From NCBI GenBank assembly GCA_003508835.1, contig PUFA01000225.1, positions 2,108,001-2,172,000 of the forward strand: 64,000 nucleotides of DNA, written 5' to 3'. Both the position numbers and the translations under genes were made by a program. Below, piece by piece: positions 46,749-59,100 of this stretch. The stretch comes from Eonycteris spelaea. Its lineage: Eukaryota; Chordata; Mammalia; Chiroptera; Pteropodidae. Numbering within the stretch: the first letter of the stretch is position 1; each line of letters begins with the position of its first letter. The notes below the pieces were generated by a model. The model did not search any database, was not told where the DNA came from, and was given only the letters and a program-made list of their open reading frames with translations.

Positions 46749-47344
46749 GTAAGAGTTAAAGGATGGGGGTCGTAGAGCTGTGGGGCTGGGGAGGAGGGGT
46801 CACCTCCCTTTTTCTAGGAAGGAAGAAGAGCTACATGTAATACATTTCAGTTCAGAGCTATGGGATGCTTCCTACAACAGTTGTTTGTGGACTTCATGAA
46901 ATCTTAGAAATTTCATATTTTTTACAAAATTCATAAAACCTCCACCTAACAGTCAAATTACCTCATCACTTCAGGCTCAGTTGCCCTTAGGAGCCGGTGC
47001 ACCCCAGATGGAGATAAAAGTGTTATCTGGAGCTAAAAAGGAAAGGAAGTGGATTCAGAAGAATTTTCCATTGTACTTAGCATGGAAAGCTTTGTCATTT
47101 TAGAGCTGTCCCGACTGGTTCACTGCTTGGGAAACATTTTGCAACTGTAGCAAATGTGTCAAGAACATGATTCCCCAGAGCTGCTTCCCCACAACCTTCA
47201 TCCTGGTCTGCAGATGCGGAGGGCCCTGTTGAGTGGGGACAGAGGAGCCCTCGGGCCCCAGGGAGGGAGGTCCCAGCAGGCCTGTTCTCCACTGCTCTCT
47301 TCTGAAGGTAGAGCGAGGATCCTTCTTCCTCTCTCCCTGCACAG

Positions 47345-47499
47345 CCTTCGATCTGGCTCTGATATCCAAGACTACTTCCTCACTGGATATGTCTGGAGTG
47401 CTGTCACCCCGAGTCCAGAGCACCTTGGGGATGAGGTCAACCTGAAGGTGACAGTGTTGTGTGACAGCCTGCAGGAACCACTCACTTTTACCTGCAACT
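47345..47499 (+). CDS. PIK3C2B: PIK3C2B exon 4 (start of the Ras-binding domain)
   Basis: It follows CCCTGCACAG and ends before GTAAGT. It completes an Ile codon split as AT|C and ends after the first base of a Cys codon (T|GC). The translation LRSGSDIQDYFLTGYVWSAV then HLGDEVNLKVTVLCDSLQEP is nearly identical to human PIK3C2B. The EVNLKVTVLCD strand opens the Ras-binding domain, which links the kinase to small GTPases. The frame is intact within the exon. Confidence 0.97.
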
Positions 47500-47791
47500 G
47501 TAAGTTAGTGGGGGAGGCGAGGTGAGTCTCCTTGGAGGTGGGGTGGGATTCTTTGGCCTTAGTTCCCACCTTACCTTGTGGCCTAGATGAGGGGCAGAAA
47601 GGAAGCTCCTTTGGGAGACTGGCTTTAGGACCAGCTTCTTAGGTCCATGGTCACTTCCTCTGCCCCCAACTGCTCTATCTGGTTGGTGACAAGACTGTGG
47701 CATGCTTAGCCAGGAATGGGGGATCAGGATCGACACCGAGCCCTGCCTTCCTCAGTGTCCCCACATTGCTTCTCTGCCACACACCTTACAG

Positions 47792-47912
47792 GCTCCTCTA
47801 CTGTGGACTTGCTCATCTACCAGACCCTGTGCTACACCCGAGATGAGCTGAGGGATGTGGATGTGAGTGACTTTGTGCTGAAGCCCTGTGGGCTGGAGGA
47901 GTTCCTGCAGAA
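47792..47912 (+). CDS. PIK3C2B: PIK3C2B exon 5 (Ras-binding domain)
   Basis: Acceptor CACCTTACAG and donor CAGAA|GTGAGT. It reads (C)SSTVDLLIYQTLCYTRDELR then DVDVSDFVLKPCGLEEFLQ, the central part of the Ras-binding domain. Small differences from human (R for H, E for D) are conservative. The phase fits both neighbours. Confidence 0.97.
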
Positions 47913-50830
47913 GTGAGTGAACTGGTGGGGACAGGCGGGATAGGAATTGGCACTGCCTTCTGGGTAGTAGGAGTGTCAGGGGCTTCCTAGCGGAGGTGCT
48001 GGGCTCCAGGCCTGGGGCTGGCAGCTCCCCCGTAATTGGACAGGCAGGAGTCCTGCTTTCCGGGCACACTCTCAGCCACGTCGCACTTTCCCCGGGAGCT
48101 CCGTCTTCCATCAGGGTTGGCCGGCTTCCTGAGCCAAAATTGTGGAAAGAGCCTGGAGCCTGAATTAGGCAGACTAGGTCATATCTGCTTGCAGACTTCT
48201 GCATGTAGGGAGATGTGTGTGGGGTGGCAGGGGAACTGTGTGGGGTTTTCTTCCTGCCCTAGGTTATATGTGGTGCCCTTATGGCGAGGGGCAGAAGGAG
48301 GACTTGGCTGAAGTACTCAGTGGAACCGAGGGGAAATATTCCAGTTGCTCTCTCTTCCTCCTTCCCCTGACATTAAGCCTTCCCCGCTGGCATATGAGGT
48401 TGGTTATCTTCCTCAACAAAGGCTGGCTGCACGCGCCTCTACATCCAGTGCCCTCTGCAGCAAGCGGCCTCCCTGGACAGTCTGGTGTGGACCAGTGGCA
48501 GCAATCTCCTTTCCGCTGTCTGGGGGCTCTGGAGTGCTGGATGGAGGGGGATTATACTGCTCAGGTGGTACAGCTGGGTGGCAGGCTGCGGAATCAGCCA
48601 GAGGGCAGCAGGTAAGAACAGAGAGCTGCTCCCCTCTCCAGCCTTCTGGTTTCCTGCTGCCCCGGGAAAGCAAGCCTGGGAAAGGAGAGGCCTGTGTCGT
48701 AGTTCCTAGGAGAGCCTGTACGTGCCACCACTTGCCCGTTCTCTTACATCAGGTGTGGATGCAGGACGGTTGATCTATGGCTAGAGTGGCTCTCAGCTGT
48801 TTCCTTAACCTGAGGGATACTGAGGGCCTCTGTGCCCTCAGCTGGGAAAGGAAAGGTGTGGGGCCCCGCGCAGCATGACTCCAGGGAGAGCCGTTCAGAA
48901 GTTCTGCGTGTCCTAGCTTTCTCCTGCAGGAATGAGAGCAGTTCTAGAGCAGAGTCTCCTGGCAGAGAGCTTCCCAGGCATCCTGCCACTGTGTGAGAGA
49001 ACAAAGAGCAAAGTATAGGTCACACCATATGGCTGGTTTGGGTTCTGGCTTGTCACTTACTAGTTGTGAAACTGTGACTTTCAGTTTCTTCTATAAGATA
49101 GAGTGAGGATTAAATGAACAATCTGTAAATATTAGCAGGGAAGGACCAGTCAAAAGAGAGGAATTCGCAGGGATTGGATTGGATGGGTACTGTCATTTCT
49201 CTTGACAGTCCCTAGTCCTTGAGCGCCCAAGTCCAGAGATGGTAGATAAGCTGGCAGGTTCTGACTTCCTGCCAAGACCCAGGAGGAGTGCTCAGGGTGA
49301 GGTGGACAGGTTCGACAGTCCTAGGGTCATGTCCCCAACTCTAACCTGAATGCACGCACAGGAAACCCTTCCACGGAGAAGGTCGAGCAAGTCCCCAGGG
49401 ACCGCGTCCATGACTCTTGTTCAGGAGCCCCCTTCCCCTGCCCTGGTTCTTCTCTTCCTCCCATCGACAGAAAAGTCCAAACTCCTGAGCACAAGGCAGC
49501 TAGCTGCCTCGGGTGGGATGGAAAGACCCTCTGGGGGTTTCAAAAAGCTGCTAACTCTCGAGGCAGCCCTGTGGTTTCCCACCCTGTCTAGCAGGAGGGG
49601 CTGATGCAAGGGGGAATGGCAGGTCCAGGATGCAGGCTGCTCTCAGATAAGAACCCTGAGACAGTCCTGGGGGAGGGTTGGGTTTCCTGCCTCCTCCCTC
49701 ACTCCCACCACACTCTTCCTTCCTTCCAAGGCGCTCCCACCAGACCAGCCCCACAGCCCAGCCTCTTTAGCTCCAGGTTTTGGCTGCAGCTCAGATTTAG
49801 CAGGTCGGGGACTAGATCAGAGGCTTGGCGCCTCAGGATGTGGAGAAACCCCCTTAAGTCCTAGCTGGACCCCAACTGGCCTTGGGCCCGGGGAACCTCT
49901 GTCGGCTCTGCACACACCCGTTCCCTTTTCTCCTTTTCTCTCCTCTCCATTGCTGGCCTAGACTCCCAGCTCTGCTGAGGAAGGAAGTTCCTTTCCGGCT
50001 TCTGTTTCCCAGCTGCTGGGACCCAACCCAGGCTCGCAGTGTTGGCCTGCAGGTGGGACTCACTCTGCCCCTCTTCTGGGTTTCCTTTTTGACTGAGGTG
50101 TGACTTAGGAGGGAAGAAAAAGCTGGGTCATGGATGGACTCCCTAGGCCCTCCTTCTCTGAGACTTTTGGGGCCGGGGTAGCATCTCACGTATTGTTGCT
50201 TGAGCAGCAGGAATGGCATGCAGGCAGATGTCTGTCAAGAAGTCCATAGATATTTATATAGTTATTCACAATCAGGCAGGACCCATGGAGGGAGAAGGGA
50301 AGGAACCTTTGATGGGCTTTGAGATAACAGATCTAGAATCTTGCTGGGTGTTTTGCTTGGTTGATCTCGGCACCCCAGCTGGTAACAAACGGCAGTGGGT
50401 CCTAAGTCACTCACTGAGCTCCATGCTCAAGCTTGAGCACAGGCCGACTTCCAACATGTCCCATGTACCAAAGCCAAGAGGGTGGGATTTAAACACTGCC
50501 CCCTGAGTTGTCCCTTTGTTCCCCACCCCACCAGAAGTTCCACCCTGGAGTAAACCGGCAATAACAATATAGGTAATAAATAACTGGGAAAGTCAATGTT
50601 TGTACAGACCAAGGGTTCAGTAATTTAGGTGGCTTTCAGTTAGATAGATCTTTGTTCCTTCCCTGAGTTCTACCATGACATTTTCCAGGAGCCAGGGTCA
50701 GGGCACAACACTTATACCATCCCCAGTACCTCCCCTTCTTCTTGTTTCTCTCTCCTCAAGGCTCAGGTCTACATCTCCCTTCCCACTGAGTCCCCAGGAT
50801 GCTAATGATCTTGTCTTCCTGTCCCACCAG
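47913..50830 (+). other. PIK3C2B: PIK3C2B intron 5
   Basis: 2.9 kb without a recognised exon. A MIR-type fragment lies at about 49030-49130. Open frames up to 150 codons overlap on both strands and show no conserved pattern. Confidence 0.7.
49030..49130 (+). mobile_element. MIR-type SINE fragment
   Basis: The text 'ggttctggcttgtcacttac', 'tagttgtgaaactgtgac' and 'gagtgaggattaaatgaac' follows MIR order. Confidence 0.55.
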
Positions 50831-50942
50831 CAAGCACGCCCTGGGCAGCCATGAGTACATTCAATACTGCCGCAAGTTTGACATTGACATTCGGCTACAG
50901 CTGATGGAGCAAAAAGCCGTACGCAGTGACCTGGCCCGGACG
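50831..50942 (+). CDS. PIK3C2B: PIK3C2B exon 6 (end of the Ras-binding domain), weak donor
   Basis: Acceptor GTCCCACCAG. It reads (N)KHALGSHEYIQYCRKFDIDI then RLQLMEQKAVRSDLART, the last strands of the Ras-binding domain and the linker after it. The exon ends CGGACG|GTTCGT, a GT donor with an unusual T at +3 and C at +4. The next exon starts with the expected VNDDQ, so the boundary is well supported despite the weak site. Confidence 0.96.
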
Positions 50943-51064
50943 GTTCGTGTCGGGGAGATGGGGTGGCAGAGGGTGAAATGGAACATGTTCAGTGGGAGTG
51001 GGGCAGGGGCGCTGGGCCAAGATGAAGACACCACCCCTCCCTGAATAGGGCACTTCTTACACAG

Positions 51065-51144
51065 GTGAACGATGACCAGAGCCCCTCCACTTTGAACTAC
51101 CTCGTCCATCTGCAAGAGAGGCCAGTAAAACAGACCATCAGCAG
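51065..51144 (+). CDS. PIK3C2B: PIK3C2B exon 7
   Basis: Acceptor CTTACACAG and donor ATCAGCAG|GTGAGA. It reads VNDDQSPSTLNYLVHLQERP then VKQTIS(R), the conserved linker between the Ras-binding and C2 domains. The frame is intact and essentially identical to human. Confidence 0.96.
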
Positions 51145-51538
51145 GTGAGAGTAGGTACCATCTTGGATGAGGGCCAAGCAGGAAGTCTGAGGGGACCCCA
51201 GCAGATGCCCTTGCTTACCTTTCTGCCAGGTCCAGGGCTTTTTGCAGGTCTTGGGGGTGGGGCCCAAGAGTCTCAAGGGGAGATGTCTGCTCCAGTGTGT
51301 TACATCGCTTCCATATGGTGCTTTGCCATCATTTTCCAGGTGAGCGGTGGCAAAATAGAATGGACTCACTGTCCTTAAGTCTTCAACAGTCTTCATGGGA
51401 CATATGGAAAGAGTGGGAATGCCTTTAAACTGGAGTTAGATTCCTGAGCTGTGGAGAGGGAGGGAGAAAATGGGTCTCCCAGCACACAGGGTCTGTCCTG
51501 ACCTCTCTTACGACTTTTCCCTGCCCCCAACTCCCCAG

Positions 51539-51602
51539 GCAGGCCCTGAGTCTTCTGTTCGACACTTACCACAATGAGGTGGATGCCTTCCTGCTGGCTG
51601 AT
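51539..51602 (+). CDS. PIK3C2B: PIK3C2B exon 8
   Basis: Acceptor CAACTCCCCAG and donor GCTGAT|GTGAGT. It reads (R)QALSLLFDTYHNEVDAFLLA and ends with D, an inter-domain helical segment. Short (64 nt) and in phase with exons 7 and 9. Confidence 0.96.
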
Positions 51603-53075
51603 GTGAGTATGAGTACAGATCTGGGGCAGACCCAGCTTCCCAAAGCTCCTTCCCTCCACTCCCCCAGTCCTCCTGGGATCAGCCAGCCCTAGAAGGGATC
51701 TGGAGTGGACACTGAAGATGTGTCAGGAGAGCACTTTTTTCATTTCCCTGAGTCCTGGGCAAACCGAGACCGTTGGGCAGCTGGCAAGTGTGTGGAGAGG
51801 GGCTCTGCTCCTCTGTAGCAGCGGGTCAGGAACCATGCCCGATCCCCGTCTCTGGAGTAGGGCGTCTGCAGTGGTAAGGGACATGGGTTTGCCATCCCCG
51901 CTGGTGTACTTGAATGTGCTCTGGGTGTGACTTGTGAGCCATGAATGCCTAGAAACCTCTGATCTGCGAGGTTTTGTAGTTTTGGTGTCACAAGTGGAAA
52001 ACCATCAGGAGGTAGAGGGGCCCAGAGGCAGGAAAGGGCCAGGACTCTTCTTCAACTTGGAGTTTTAAAAAAACCTTCAAAACCATAAGAATAAACATAT
52101 GCCCCTAATATCTTGAAGCTAAAGAAAATTAGATCGGGATCTTCAAAAACAATCCTGGTCTCACTGATCCAGTCAGTAGTGCCCATGGACTCTCTCCCCT
52201 TTTGGGGAGTTCAGCATTATATCTAGTTCAACCCTCTTCCCACTGCCTGAATCCCTTCTCTAGCAGCCTCTGCCTGACCACTTCCTGTGATGAGGGGGAG
52301 TTCTCTGAACACCTTTTCTGTACTAGTCTAGCCCTATGTTAGTGGCTGCTCTGGACAGAGAGGCATAAGAATTGTCTTAGCTTTTAGGGCGTTTGTGTTC
52401 CTCATAGAAAAATGGAACAGTAACATAAAGCTATCAGTAGATAGAACAGGGTATAAAGAGTTAATCAAGGTCTCTTGGAGAGGGATAGATAGGGGGACTA
52501 GCCAGGGAAGGCTTTGGGACAGAGGTCGGATTTTAGCTGGTCCATGACTTGAATATACATAGGTAATCGGGGCAAGACTGGTAAGGAAATTCCAAATGAG
52601 AAAACTGCAGGAGCCTAAGTGCAGAGGGGACCAAGTGGGTGTGGCATGCCCATCGCACTGAGGCAAGATCTGTCTGGAAATTCTAGGTGGTAGAGTAAGA
52701 AATAAGGCTGTGTGGGCAAGTAGGGCCTCAGTGTGTTCTCTTCGGCCTCCTTGCTATTCCCTATGGATTGATTTGATTAAAACTGCATGTCTCTACGGGA
52801 AACCTTGTGTGCGTTTGAATAGTTTAAGTAGACTGCGGCTGGGAGTAAGAGGCAGCTCGGGGAGATGGCTGAGAGAACTGGGGAACGTGGGTGTGCCTCA
52901 TTTAATTCAGTAGGAGCAATTATTTGCTACTGATGGATGTTTGAAAATAAAGCATGGATTCCACTAGGTGCTCCTGGGGGTCATGAGCCCACACTCCTCC
53001 CAGCCTGTTCCTTCAATATGGGGCGCTGGAGGCTGAGAGAACTAGCCTGCCAGCCTCACTGTGCCCCTCTCACAG
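51603..53075 (+). other. PIK3C2B: PIK3C2B intron 8
   Basis: About 1.5 kb. No exon or recognisable repeat family was identified. Confidence 0.6.
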
Positions 53076-53222
53076 GGGGACTTCCCACTGAAGGCTGACA
53101 GGGTGGTCCAGTCCGTTAAGGCCATCTGCAACGCCCTGGCCGCCGTGGAAACCCCCGAGATCACCAATGCTCTCAACCAGCTGCCCCCCTGCCCCTCCCG
53201 TGTGCAGCCTAAAATTCAGAAG
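53076..53222 (+). CDS. PIK3C2B: PIK3C2B exon 9
   Basis: Acceptor CCTCTCACAG and donor CAGAAG|GTAATG. It reads GDFPLKADRVVQSVKAICNA then LAAVETPEITNALNQLPPCP and PSRVQPKIQK-type residues, almost identical to human. It is symmetrical (147 nt, phase 0/0), so skipping it would keep the frame. Confidence 0.97.
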
Positions 53223-53865
53223 GTAATGGGGCCCAGAGCGCTAGCGTGGGGAAGGGGAGGAGAAGTTGTGTCTAGGTGACTGGGTAATCAGCTATTCAGC
53301 TACCAAAAGGCTCTCCTCTCGACCTCCACCTTTTGTGTTTGAACAGTTTAACCACAAGAGTTCTTGGGAAATGGATACCGAGTCTGTCCCCTCTTCCCGA
53401 TGACGAGGGTGGGCTTGGGTCTGCCCCCTGGGACTGATTGCCAGGAGCCCAGACTCGCAAAGGCTTTACTCACAGTCACTGAGGCATTGCCTGGCAGTCT
53501 GCAAACCCACCAGGATGGAAAACCAAAATCTCCCCAAGCCAGGGGCTCTGTGACTCCACACACAGTGGGGGCTGTGTGCTGTGCAGGCAGGGCCGACACG
53601 ACAGGCGCCTGGTCTGCGGAGGAGTGCCCTGGAGTGTCCGTCCCATCTGGGTGGACACGATGATTTTACCCTTGGCCTGGCTCCCTCTGTCCATCACGCG
53701 GATCTGGTACAAACCATGACTCCGTCCTCCCTGGGGAATCTCTGTTCCTCAAACTTCAGTCCATTCTGGTCCAGATGAGCGCAGCTGTGAAAAACCTTTC
53801 TTCCAGCTGTGACAGGAAAGGCTTGTGGCCCTGAAGCTCCCCTCCCTCTCATTTTTCCCCAATAG

Positions 53866-53899
53866 GACCCTACCGTCTTGGCTGTGAGGGAAAACCGAG
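53866..53899 (+). CDS. PIK3C2B: PIK3C2B exon 10 (34-nt short exon)
   Basis: Acceptor CCCCAATAG and donor ACCGAG|GTAAGG. It reads DPTVLAVRENR and the first base of the next Glu codon, matching human DPSVLAVRENREK. The exon is too short for open-reading-frame scans and was found by frame continuity between exons 9 and 11. Confidence 0.95.
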
Positions 53900-54749
53900 G
53901 TAAGGGAACCGCTCTCCGTCTTTATCCATTAGGGGCAGCTGCAAACTGTGGACTCTGCCCAGATTCCTTTTCCTCGCTGGCCCCCTTGATTGATGGGTCC
54001 AGGTCTGCCTATGTGTGTGTGTTTTCCTATAAGAGGCATGGACACAGCTGGAAAGCACATTTCTTTCCACAAAATGTTTTCCCATTATTTTTACTAGTTA
54101 TTCCTGTGGTGTCCCTGGGAGATGGTGATGAGGTGGTGTAAGTGTGAGGGTGGGGGTGGTGAGGCAAAGTTAGCCCTGGGTTCCAGATGGGAAAACTCTC
54201 CCTTGGGAAGGTCGTGATTATTCTCCCGGCTGCTCACAATCCCTGCGTTTCCAAGTTAGGGTAGGCCTGGAGAGAACGTGATAAAGAATTTTTCGCTAGG
54301 ATTTTCTCTGAGTCTTTTAAGCAGAACTTTGGCCTACAAAGCTCATATCTCTGGGATTTTTGGTCAGTCTTATGGGTTTCATGGACCAATAAAGTGTCCC
54401 AAAAAGTATTATTTTGGGGATTAACATAGAAATTGTCAGCTTATATTTTGCCAAGAAAACTTAACTGATTCCACTATTTCCTAAGAGAAAGGACATTTAA
54501 CATTAAAGTTGCAGTACGTAAAAATAAGGACATTTAAAATTTAATATGTCATTTTATGAGAAGCTCATGACATGCTCCTCTTTTTTTTCACATTCTACCA
54601 CAGATGGGTGAACTTTGTCACAGCTATTAGAAAACTGGCTGGCATTTGGGGACAGTTTCCTAGAGTATCCCATCCTAGCCAGCACCATGGCAACAAGATG
54701 GGCTCGTTTAGGCCTCATGACTTTTCCTTCTGACCCCTCCCCTTCACAG

Positions 54750-54945
54750 AGAAGGTCGTGGAAGCCTTGACAGCTGCCATCTTGGACCTGGTGGAGCTGT
54801 ATTGCAGCACATTCAATGCAGACTTCCAGACAGCAGTGCATGGGAGCCATAAACACGATCTGGTACAGGAGGCCTGCCATTTCTCCAGGCGCCTGGCCTT
54901 CACCGTCTATGCCACCCACCGCATCCCCATCACCTGGGCTACCAG
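54750..54945 (+). CDS. PIK3C2B: PIK3C2B exon 11
   Basis: Acceptor CCCCTTCACAG and donor ACCAG|GTGAGC. It reads (E)KVVEALTAAILDLVELYCST then FNADFQTAVHGSHKHDLVQE and ACHFSRRLAFTVYATHRIPI. It forms the lead-in to the PI3K-type C2 domain. Differences from human (H for P in the AVPGSR segment, SRR for ARS) are modest and the frame is intact. Confidence 0.97.
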
Positions 54946-55980
54946 GTGAGCCCAGGGCTGATGGCCTCTAGGAAGAAGCAGAGTTTGACTTTCAGATGGC
55001 AGTTTTGGATCTGTGGCATCATGGTGCATAGTAGCTGAGGGGGAGAGCTGAGTGATTGAGGGGGGCGTGGGCTGGGACATCCCAGAGGAGAAAGTCCCCT
55101 AAGGAGATGGAGAAGAGGCAGCAGTAGGCATATCTCGCCATTCCCTCAGAGCTGGCTGCATCGGCATCCCTGCCCCCTCTCATCCAAGGCCAGCTGATGA
55201 AGACAGGTGACAGATGGCCAGGCTTCCCAGATCCAGTGCATGCCCCTCGGCCAATAACTGTAGTCCCCTGCAGTCCCACAATGGGAGGGGGTGGGGAGGT
55301 GGGAGATGACCCTTTGTCTGGAGCTCCCTAGGCCTGCAGTGGTGGGTGGGTGTGGAGAGGCCCGTTCATTTGGTAATCCTCAGCTCCCCAGCATCCAAAG
55401 CCTGGGGAATAGGCCTTTGGCTCTCCCCCTCCTCAGGGGGCGCCCTCCCCCTCCCTTTCCCTTCTCTCTTTGTTCCTCACTTAATGTATTCCTCTGGGCG
55501 ATTGGCAGTGAACAAAGGAGGCAGCTTGGGAAACCAGGGCCTTCTCTGACCTCTTCTGTCAGGCACCTGTCACGGACCACAGGGACCCCCATGTGCTGGC
55601 ATTCATGTCGGCATATGTCGTTTTCATCCCCGCCCCCCGCCCTTCTCACCTGCGCATGCGCACACAAATGCACACCGACCCCCCCCCCTCCCCCCGAAGG
55701 GCTGGAGCTGAGCGTGAGGAGAAGGCTGTTTGGCTGGTTTTCCACGAAGAAGGAAGAAAAACCATGTCTCAACATGGAACCTAAACGGGGCAGAGGGATC
55801 CAGGTGTGCTTCTCCCGGAGCACACCTCTGCAAATCCAATTTGGCTGCCCTATGACCCCACATTGTGGTCCTCAGAGACCCAGAGGAGTTTTACCGGGCG
55901 AAATGGAGTTTGGCATTTGTTGGGTGACTGAGATGGGGTTTGGGAGCTGAGTGTTCCGACCTGCTCCCTTTCTCTTGTAG
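54946..55980 (+). other. PIK3C2B: PIK3C2B intron 11
   Basis: About 1 kb. It contains a C-rich homopolymer stretch near 55678-55696. The overlapping open frames at 55291-55950 are compositional. Confidence 0.7.
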
Positions 55981-56103
55981 CTATGAAGACTTCTACCTCT
56001 CCTGCTCCCTCAGTCATGGCGGCAAGGAGCTGTGCAGCCCCTTGCAGACCCGAAGGGCTCACTTCTCCAAGTACCTCTTCCACCTCATCATCTGGGACCA
56101 GTG
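55981..56103 (+). CDS. PIK3C2B: PIK3C2B exon 12 (PI3K-type C2 domain)
   Basis: Acceptor TTTCTCTTGTAG and donor CCAGTG|GTAAGC. It reads (S)YEDFYLSCSLSHGGKELCSP then LQTRRAHFSKYLFHLIIWDQ, the first strands of the PI3K-type C2 domain. The final split codon gives Trp (TG|G) where human has Gln; this needs two base changes from CAG and lies exactly at the splice junction. Confidence 0.96.
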
Positions 56104-59100
56104 GTAAGCCCTTCTCCCCGGCTCCTGAACACCCAGACTCAAGAGGAGGGGCCCACCAGGCTCTGTCACCAACTCCAACCAGACAAGTGGTTCAATTTCT
56201 TGAGTCTCCACTTCCCTAACTCTTACATGGGGATAAGTATAATTTCTCCTCCTCAGGCTGTTATGGGACCCCAGTGGGAAGTATTCACAAAGACTCTTTG
56301 TAAAGCACAAAGGACCACATCCACGTTAGTCATTAGTTTTAATGATAATTCGATGTTTTGATCTTGTCTCCCTTAAAAGGTTTCACTGGCTTTTCTTCCC
56401 CAAGTTCTCACAGAATAGAGAGAAGGTCTTATCATAGACGGAGGCGGGAGGCTGTCTAAAGGAAGGACACAGAGAAAAGGCTGCATTCTGCTTCGTTTCT
56501 AGTCCTAGGTTCTCTCGGGCCTCTCTGCGCTTCAGTTTCTCAAACCGTAAAGTGGAGACATTGGTTTAACTCAGAGACAGTTGTGGCACCAACATGAGAG
56601 AAGTTATAAATATGAAACTATAAACACAAGATAATAATAATCACCATTTATCAACACGAATTTGCTGCCAGGAAGGTAGGCGTCAGCCAAGCAAAGCAGG
56701 AAGGAAATGGAGGCGAGCGTGCCGCGGATGGTTGCAGGTGTTTCTGTGCTGAGCTCTGTCCTCACTCCAGCTAATCTGAAAGCCCTTGTCTGCCGCCCTG
56801 GGTTCACTTCCCTAGACTAACTATATCTGAGCAGAACTACTACTTCAGTATTTGGGGTTCAGATTAGAGAGACTAAGAAGGGTCCTTGGGGAGGCCAAGG
56901 ATGCCGAAAGAGGTAGCGGAGAGTCTGTGGAAATGTTGGTGGGCGGTCACTTTACAGATGGAGAACTGGGGAGGCAGGCCCTTCCTCCTATCTTCACGCT
57001 TATGTAATTCTTAGGGCAATAAAGGTGTGAATAAAGTCCTTTAATGAAGTGTCAGGGCAGGAGAGACTCCTTGGAGGCCGAGGTCGGCTGCATTAACTGG
57101 CTCCTGAGTTCACCTTTCCCTTGGCATTGTCAGGACTCAGTTACTTCTGCTGCCAAGGGAAGGGTGCTATATAGTGCTCTGGCCCAGGCAGACCCCAAAA
57201 ATTGGCCTCAGACCCGTTTCCCTTATAGTATCAGAGGTGTAGAAGCAGCCTGCCTGCTGTCCCTAAGCCTGCCTCTTCTGTGGGTCTCGTTCTACTCCCT
57301 CTCTGAGATCTCTGCCTGGAGTCTCAGAGGGCTGGTCCCCCGTCTAGAGCCTTGGAGAGGGTGTCATCTCAGCACTGCCCATCCAGGTGCTCCACCTTCA
57401 TCATGAAGACCAAGGCATTGAGAAAAGGCACTACAGTGTGAAGTTCAGAGCACAGGCTTTGGGCGTGGTCCTCCACCCATCCTTCATGTGGGTGCAGCTG
57501 TGGGCAGGTCATTCAACCCAAAATGGACATGGTAGTAGGGCCGACCCCATAGGGTTGTTTGAGAGCAGTTGGGATATTACAAGTAAAGTTTTTGGCGCAA
57601 CATCTAGCGCATGATAAATGCTTTCTTCTTTGTCTTATTCTTAGCTGGGGAAGCCCTTTCAGTTCTGGTTTCTCTGTTCCGAGTGACTGACATAGTGATT
57701 TGTGATACATGGGGATGTTTGTGCACGACAGTGTTATCTGTGTAGCCCACTTCAGTACAGTAGCCGCAGTGTAACATAGCAAAAAGCACATAGGCTGTGT
57801 ATACACAAGGAACATACCACACAAAGTGAAGCTGTGTTCTCTTTTTCACTGATGAGGAAACCAAAATGCAGAGGGGTGAGTTGTTGCCCAAGGTTGTAAG
57901 GGGCAGAACCAGGACAGGAATCAGCGCATCCCAGGAACCCTTCCTGGAGGAGGCAGCCCTTTTATGTGATGTGATTTTGACGAATGGGTGGCAGAGAGAA
58001 GGGAAGGGGTCTCTTAGGCAGGGAGATGATTCAGGGTTGCAGCTAACCTACTCGTTATCCTGTCTGACTCTGGGTAAAGGTTCATGAGAAGTTTGATTCG
58101 AGGGGTTATAGTTTTAGTTAGAAAGTTTCCTCATTCCCCTTTTTCTCCAGACAAGAGGCTAGAAAAAAACGAGATCAGGCTTGGCTCCCTCTGTTTTTGC
58201 CGTGGGGTCAGCTGATTCTCTCTCGCCGCAGCAGTACAGGGATCAGCTAACACTCAAAATAGGCCCAGCAGCCTTGCTCTGTCACCCAAGCCAACCCCAA
58301 CTTGGCATGTCCACCGGCTGATGGAGGGGCCCTAATTATAGCTGTGGGCCCCCCAGGGTAGAAGCTACTGGGACAGAGCAGGGCTCTGCCAGTCTCTGGC
58401 TGGAGGGAGGGAGGAAGGGAGGGCCTCACTTGGGTGGAGATTCCCCTGGAGGAATGAGGGGCAGTATGAAGGCTGCTTTATCGTGACACTGCTCACAGTG
58501 GGGGTGGCTGCTTTGCCTCTGTGCCCTTTGGCATAAGCTGGGCCCAGGCTGCCCAGAAGGGTGTGACAGTGTGGACTTTGGCCCAGGGACAGCTTCCCCA
58601 AAGGTAATGTGGGCCTTCCCTCTCTTTTTACAGCTTTACCTCACCCCACCCTAGCTCTTTATCCTGAACTCTGAGTGGGTGGCCGGGTGTGATTCTGGCA
58701 GGGGAGCCTGGGAGGAACATCTGGGCTTGGGTAGTGGCGAGGGCTGTGTGCCCCAGTTCTTCTGGCCCTGCCAATGGCTTTCTTATCACTACCCCTCCAC
58801 CCCTGAACTTCAGAGGCCTCTCCTCTTTATCCCTTGGGCTTTGGAAATGTTTGAGATAAGAACAAATTATCTCATGCCCCCAGAGGTTAGGAGAAAAGGG
58901 GACAGGTTGAGGACAGACAGGTGGAGGACTGTGGGGGAGGGTGAACTGAGGGCAGAGAACATGCTGCTGCTTCCTGGTTATTCTCAGTAGCAGGAAGTGG
59001 GGGAGGGATGGCATTGTTAACTGGAAAAGGATTGTCAAAAGAAGCAACTTCTTGGTGGCCCTCTGCAGAAATCCTGAAACAAGGGGAGGAGTATGGTGTA

